Source: Bacillus sp. FJAT-27916
Lineage (GTDB): Bacteria; Bacillota; Bacilli; Bacillales; Pradoshiaceae
DNA length: 64,000 bases
NCBI RefSeq assembly: GCF_001183965.1
Contig: NZ_LFZV01000001.1
Coordinates: forward strand, 1,999,871-2,063,870
Direction: 5' to 3'
Position 1 is the first letter of the stretch. Every line of letters begins with the position of its first letter. A program made the translations under genes and the position numbers. Shown here piece by piece: positions 60,827 through 64,000 of this stretch. The notes beneath the pieces are model-generated. The model saw only the letters and a program-made list of their open reading frames with translations, made no database searches and was not told the origin of the DNA.

Positions 60827-62275
60827 TTAGTCATGTTTCACATGTTCAAAGGTAAGGATGAACCCTGTTGTATTATGGGTGCTTTGAACCGAAACTTCAG
60901 ATTCATAGATCTCTACAATGTTTTTTACTAGCCAAAGACCGATACCTGCACCAACTGTACTCTCTTTTGCGTCATTCGTACGGTAATATTTATCGAATAT
61001 TTTCCCTATCTTATTATATTCAATGCTTGAATCTGTATTGACGATATCTATTAGAAGCTTGGTTCCGTTATCGTCCTCTCGGATGCCAATAAAAATGGAT
61101 GAGCCATCTCTCGAATATTTGATGGCGTTATCCAAAAGGTTTCGGATGATTAATTCGATAGAACCTTCATCCATCCATATTTTCGTTTTTTTCTTCAGAT
61201 GATGTTTAAAATAGAAAATTCGATTTTGTTGCTTGGCCCTATACTCATTGACAATATTCTCTATATTTATTATTGGTTCAATCCAGATATTTGGCGGTTC
61301 TCCCCCTAAGTAATAAATGTCATAAAGAATCTTAATACTTGAAAGCAAGGAGATGATATTTTCCGTTTCCTTTGTAACGGAAGAGAGATTTAGCTTAATA
61401 TCCTGGTCATCAATGCTATCATTAATGAATTCAATTTCATTTTTAATATTATGGGCTGGATTTTTAATTTCATGGACCATCTCATCAAGAAAGGATTTTG
61501 TCTCGATAATGCCTTCCTGCATTTCTAATATCGTATTATTGACAACATCAATTGTCTCTTTCACTTCTGATAAAGCCATTCTTTCATAATCAAATAATTT
61601 CATATTAAACTTTGTATGTGAAGCATAGTGTTGTCTCATTTTTTTAAAGGGGATAAAGAGTAACTTATTGATGACGATGTAATTAATCATCGTGAATAGG
61701 ATGGCACAGCAGGCTATAAACAAAGATTGATAAATAAGACCTTTAAATCGGTCGAGGAGATTAGACGTGAGGTTATCCATCACATAAATATCCCCTTTAA
61801 AGTGTTCTGTATCAATCGCATGAACGACTTGGAAAAAGTATCCATCACTAGTCTCTCTAAAATTGATCGTGACATGCTCATCATAAAATGAATTTACCAC
61901 ATCATCAATGTTAATTTGCTTAAGCATGGTGTTTAATAACGGAATAAATAATTTATTGATGCCTTTATCAATCATGGAGTCTATTTCGTTGTAAAAGATA
62001 TTTTTTAATCCGTTTTCTTTATTCTTTACAAAGATGATTTGCGAACCTTTAGGAAGATCTATGAAAGCTTTTTCTAAATCAGCATCAGACAGGTCTTTAT
62101 TACTAATTAGTTGCTCCACATGCATATGAATGGGAAATAGTTCAAAAGCTTCTTTCCTCATCAAGGCGGATGTTCTTGTGTAAGTATAAAGAATAATTGT
62201 ACTGCATATCAGCAGAATGAGCATAAAAAATGAAAAGAAAATAGTTATTTTTGATTTACTTATCCATTTAACCAT
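60827..62275 (-). CDS. Sensor histidine kinase 1 (orphan)
   Basis: A 482-aa kinase, paralogous to the 56622-58097 product. TM1 lies near 10-31 and TM2 near 181-201, with an extracellular sensor between them. The phosphoacceptor is in FLDEMVHEIKNPAHNIKNEI (His268). The ATPase domain has NLLDNAIKYSRDGSSI and AGIGLWLVKNI. Both kinases share the odd HEIKNPAHNIKNE box and the KILYDIYYLGGEPPN-type segment after the DHp domain. No response regulator is seen within the window. GGAG precedes the ATG. Confidence 0.84.
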   Translation of the reverse strand: MVKWISKSKITIFFSFFMLILLICSTIILYTYTRTSALMRKEAFELFPIHMHVEQLISNKDLSDADLEKAFIDLPKGSQIIFVKNKENGLKNIFYNEIDSMIDKGINKLFIPLLNTMLKQINIDDVVNSFYDEHVTINFRETSDGYFFQVVHAIDTEHFKGDIYVMDNLTSNLLDRFKGLIYQSLFIACCAILFTMINYIVINKLLFIPFKKMRQHYASHTKFNMKLFDYERMALSEVKETIDVVNNTILEMQEGIIETKSFLDEMVHEIKNPAHNIKNEIEFINDSIDDQDIKLNLSSVTKETENIISLLSSIKILYDIYYLGGEPPNIWIEPIINIENIVNEYRAKQQNRIFYFKHHLKKKTKIWMDEGSIELIIRNLLDNAIKYSRDGSSIFIGIREDDNGTKLLIDIVNTDSSIEYNKIGKIFDKYYRTNDAKESTVGAGIGLWLVKNIVEIYESEVSVQSTHNTTGFILTFEHVKHD

Positions 62276-62667
62276 TAATCTCCGTCCATTCTATTACTAT
62301 GTATTTAAACTAAATTAAACAACTCAAAAAGACTATTTATTATATCACGATATTTTTTGAAATCGATTATTAAGAATATTTATTAAACTAATAAGTGGTC
62401 GCTTTTATCTTTCAGTAGATAACTGGACTCCTTCTTCTTCACTCACCGTTGATAAGATACAACGAATCAAAAAACCTTGTCTGCCCCAAATAGTATTCGC
62501 CGATACCTCACGAATTCCATATACATTGTAGTTAAGCTACTAAAGATTATTTTGTTTACAAAAATCTTGTATCCGCAATGGTTCGTCCTTTTTGAATGAG
62601 CAGCTTATTGCTTTTTAAAGTAGTTATTATTCTCCAATAACTTTATCTTGCTGCCATGTGTTTTTAT
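62276..62667. other. Gene-free stretch upstream of histidine kinase 1
   Basis: About 390 bp, AT-rich, with no credible ORF or strong promoter on either strand. The Ter copies begin at its right end. Confidence 0.5.
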
Positions 62668-62690
62668 ACTATGAAGATTTAGAACATAGT
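62668..62690 (-). other. Ter site, - orientation, copy R2
   Basis: On the - strand the core is CTATGTTCTAAATCTTCA, 17 of 18 matches to the Ter B site. It has complete ACTATG and CATAGT arms at the two ends. Together with the copy 101 bp away it forms a tandem pair. Confidence 0.78.
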
Positions 62691-62768
62691 TTATTTAAAG
62701 CTCATATGTTTAACAAATCCTTTATATATCATGTTTTTCTTTCACTTGATTGCCTATTTTAGTAACTG

Positions 62769-62791
62769 ATTATGAAGATTTGGAACATGGT
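62769..62791 (-). other. Ter site, - orientation, copy R3
   Basis: On the - strand the core is CCATGTTCCAAATCTTCA, 16 of 18 matches to the Ter B site. Same orientation as R1 and R2. Confidence 0.72.
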
Positions 62792-62854
62792 TATAAATGA
62801 ACTATACTGCAAGGAACCGCCGCCAGCATCATATGGGGATTAAGACAACATAAA

Positions 62855-62880
62855 AACCGAATCTGCCGCAGATTCGGTTT
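62855..62880 (-). terminator. Terminator of the DUF1232 gene
   Basis: AACCGAATCTG, CCG, CAGATTCGGTT. On the - strand it is followed by TTTTTA. Confidence 0.85.
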
Positions 62881-62890
62881 AAGGTTTGAT

Positions 62891-63079
62891 TTATGAAAGG
62901 CTCGCTTTTTTTGGTTTTTTCAAGTCTTCGTATAGGCATTTAATCAGGTATGTTGCAACAGCAAGATCATCCACCTGTCCAAATCCAACAAAAAAATCCG
63001 GGATAACATCTACTGGCATAATAATATACAGTCCCGCTCCCAAAAGAGCAAACTTCGTTTTTTTCGACAGTTTTGACAA
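62891..63079 (-). CDS. DUF1232 (YkvA-like) membrane protein
   Basis: A 62-aa protein. The family core is ALLGAGLYIIMPVDVIPDFFVGFGQVDDLAVATYLI; P-x-D-x-IPD...DD is the DUF1232 signature. One or two hydrophobic segments are present. The frame is open to an ATG at 63106, but AGAGGAGG lies within that extension, 9 bp before TTG at 63079, so the TTG is preferred. Function unknown. Confidence 0.75.
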   Translation of the reverse strand: MSKLSKKTKFALLGAGLYIIMPVDVIPDFFVGFGQVDDLAVATYLIKCLYEDLKKPKKASLS

Positions 63080-63157
63080 CAGTTTTATCCTCCTCTGACC
63101 CTTCATCTTGGGCTCGACTCATTTTAACAGAGGGATAAAAAAACTGTCCATAAAAAA

Positions 63158-63571
63158 CTAATGTACATGTTGGACCATTTTTCTAGCGGCTTTCTTTCCT
63201 TCTTTGCTCCACCGATAAGCACCGATTATGAAAGGTATTTGGAGGGGAAGCCGTAGCCATAGAGCAACTGGAAGTGCCTTCTGTTTAGGCCCGAGAGGTT
63301 TCTTCTTGAGCGCCATATAAATATTGACAGGATAGATAAGAATCATAAAGATGGTTAAAAGCATACCGGTCAGCCTTTTGAATAGATTAAAAAAGAGAGC
63401 AATACCCGCCATGAGCTCACAAATCCCTGTAAAAAGCACGAAGAAGGGCCGAAATGGAATCACTTTCGGCATGATATAGATAAAATTCCTTTTGCGGGTA
63501 AAATGCAGGATTCCTGCTATTAGTAAAACAATGCTATAAAGGATTCGTGTAAGGTTTCTCATCGTTTCCAC
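63158..63571 (-). CDS. DoxX-like membrane protein
   Basis: A 137-aa protein with four transmembrane segments (about 8-24, 43-60, 68-86, 106-122) and LARG-like motif replaced by YSIVLLIAGILHFTRKRNF at the start. FTGICELMAGIALFF fits the DoxX/DoxD-like family, often small quinone-linked or redox-stress membrane proteins. Start GTG at 63571 has GGAGG 4-5 bp upstream; ATG at 63562 is an alternative. The 270 bp beyond it carry no gene. Confidence 0.72.
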   Translation of the reverse strand: METMRNLTRILYSIVLLIAGILHFTRKRNFIYIMPKVIPFRPFFVLFTGICELMAGIALFFNLFKRLTGMLLTIFMILIYPVNIYMALKKKPLGPKQKALPVALWLRLPLQIPFIIGAYRWSKEGKKAARKMVQHVH

Positions 63572-63844
63572 TTTTCCTCCCTTTTTCCTCCTCTATTCCT
63601 TTCCTTAATCTCTTGTAAACACATAAAAGTCGCCTTGCTTATTCCAAAAGGAATTATGGTCAAGATCTTTTTGGGAGCCCATCTAGTCAAAATCTCTAAT
63701 AAATCTGATTTATACTGGATGTCTAATTGGGAGAGTTGTTACTTAGCGGAGTGGACATTTACCTTAGACATTGGGATAGCGTCTTATTTATCCTTAGCAG
63801 TCGCTTTTTGATGAGTAATCTTGTGTAATAAGTCGATAATTGAG

Positions 63845-64000
63845 TTATTCTAATGTGGTTTGATTGATTCCTTCGATAAAGCCGGTTTGCTCCTTATTTT
63901 CCTCTTTCCTTGATTCTTCTGTAATTGCGGCGATGTTATCACTCTCATTTTCTTCATCTAACGTGTCCATTAGCCAGATGACACCAAGAAAAAGGGCGCT
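63845..64000 (-). CDS. C-terminus of an unknown membrane-linked protein (partial)
   Basis: The frame is open from the right window edge to TAA (63845-63847), giving 52 residues. The visible part begins with a hydrophobic stretch (ALFLGVIWLMDTL) followed by a hydrophilic, Glu/Asn-rich tail (DEENESDNIAAITEESRKEE). The start and most of the protein are outside the window. No family is recognised. Confidence 0.45.
   Translation of the reverse strand, partial: SALFLGVIWLMDTLDEENESDNIAAITEESRKEENKEQTGFIEGINQTTLE

Noticed and set aside
62295-62320. Additional Ter-like sequence ACTATGTATTTAAACT
   Set aside because: Only CTATGTA and a few scattered bases fit; the AAATNTTCA half is missing.

Overview
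The window comes from a low-GC, endospore-forming Gram-positive bacterium, almost certainly a member of the Bacillaceae. The signs are cotS/cotSA spore-coat genes, strong AGGAGG ribosome-binding sites, many TTG/GTG starts, T-rich intrinsic terminators and a replication terminator protein (RTP) homolog. The genus cannot be fixed from the sequence.

The most notable content is what looks like the chromosomal replication terminus. At 60.2-60.6 kb lies a homolog of RTP, the fork-arrest protein known from Bacillus subtilis. Seven copies, plus one degenerate copy, of a 23-bp intergenic element match the B site of B. subtilis Ter. Copies at 5.8, 6.1, 52.5 and 53.4 kb point one way; copies at 60.7, 62.7 and 62.8 kb point the other way. 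With the B. subtilis polarity this is a closed fork trap centred on 53.4-60.7 kb. A dif-like XerCD site lies inside it at 54.58-54.60 kb, and the main gene strand switches from + to - at the same place. An IS1182-family element has inserted exactly into the loop of the rtp terminator.

Layout. 1-4.2 kb: end of an ATPase-like gene, then a mntABCD-type metal ABC transporter behind three identical Fur-like boxes. 4.4-5.7 kb: a glucosaminidase and a DUF3892 protein. 6.3-15.2 kb: a quinate/shikimate utilisation locus (divergent LysR regulator, OYE-type flavin oxidoreductase, two YdiB-like dehydrogenases, type I dehydroquinase, two MFS transporters). It resembles the Listeria qui loci but has no recognisable dehydroshikimate dehydratase. 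15.3-19.9 kb: remnant of an acyl-CoA synthetase, a tyrosine recombinase, an atypical Nramp-fold transporter and a DUF2515 protein.

20.2-35.6 kb: a large acyl-CoA catabolic cluster. It holds paired acyl-CoA dehydrogenases, paired MaoC hydratases, crotonases, a thioesterase, an IclR regulator, CoA-transferases, HMG-CoA lyase and thiolase. Two acyl-CoA ligases and a KstD-like flavoprotein at 46.9-51.8 kb could feed it. It appears built for a branched or cyclic carboxylic acid; the substrate is unknown. Between these lie an orphan [2Fe-2S] protein, an amidase, cotSA-cotS, a sugar ABC importer with a LacI regulator and two cre-like sites, a DUF2294 protein, and a small gene behind a probable leader RNA.

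52-64 kb: small membrane proteins, an AAA ATPase, a tandem ribbon-helix-helix protein behind a LexA-type box, dif, two tiny charged proteins, a Gfo/Idh/MocA oxidoreductase, two paralogous orphan histidine kinases flanking the IS and rtp, a DUF1232 protein and a DoxX-like protein. Three genes have no ATG/GTG/TTG near a perfect ribosome-binding site and seem to start at ATT. All calls come from reading the sequence; no database search was run.
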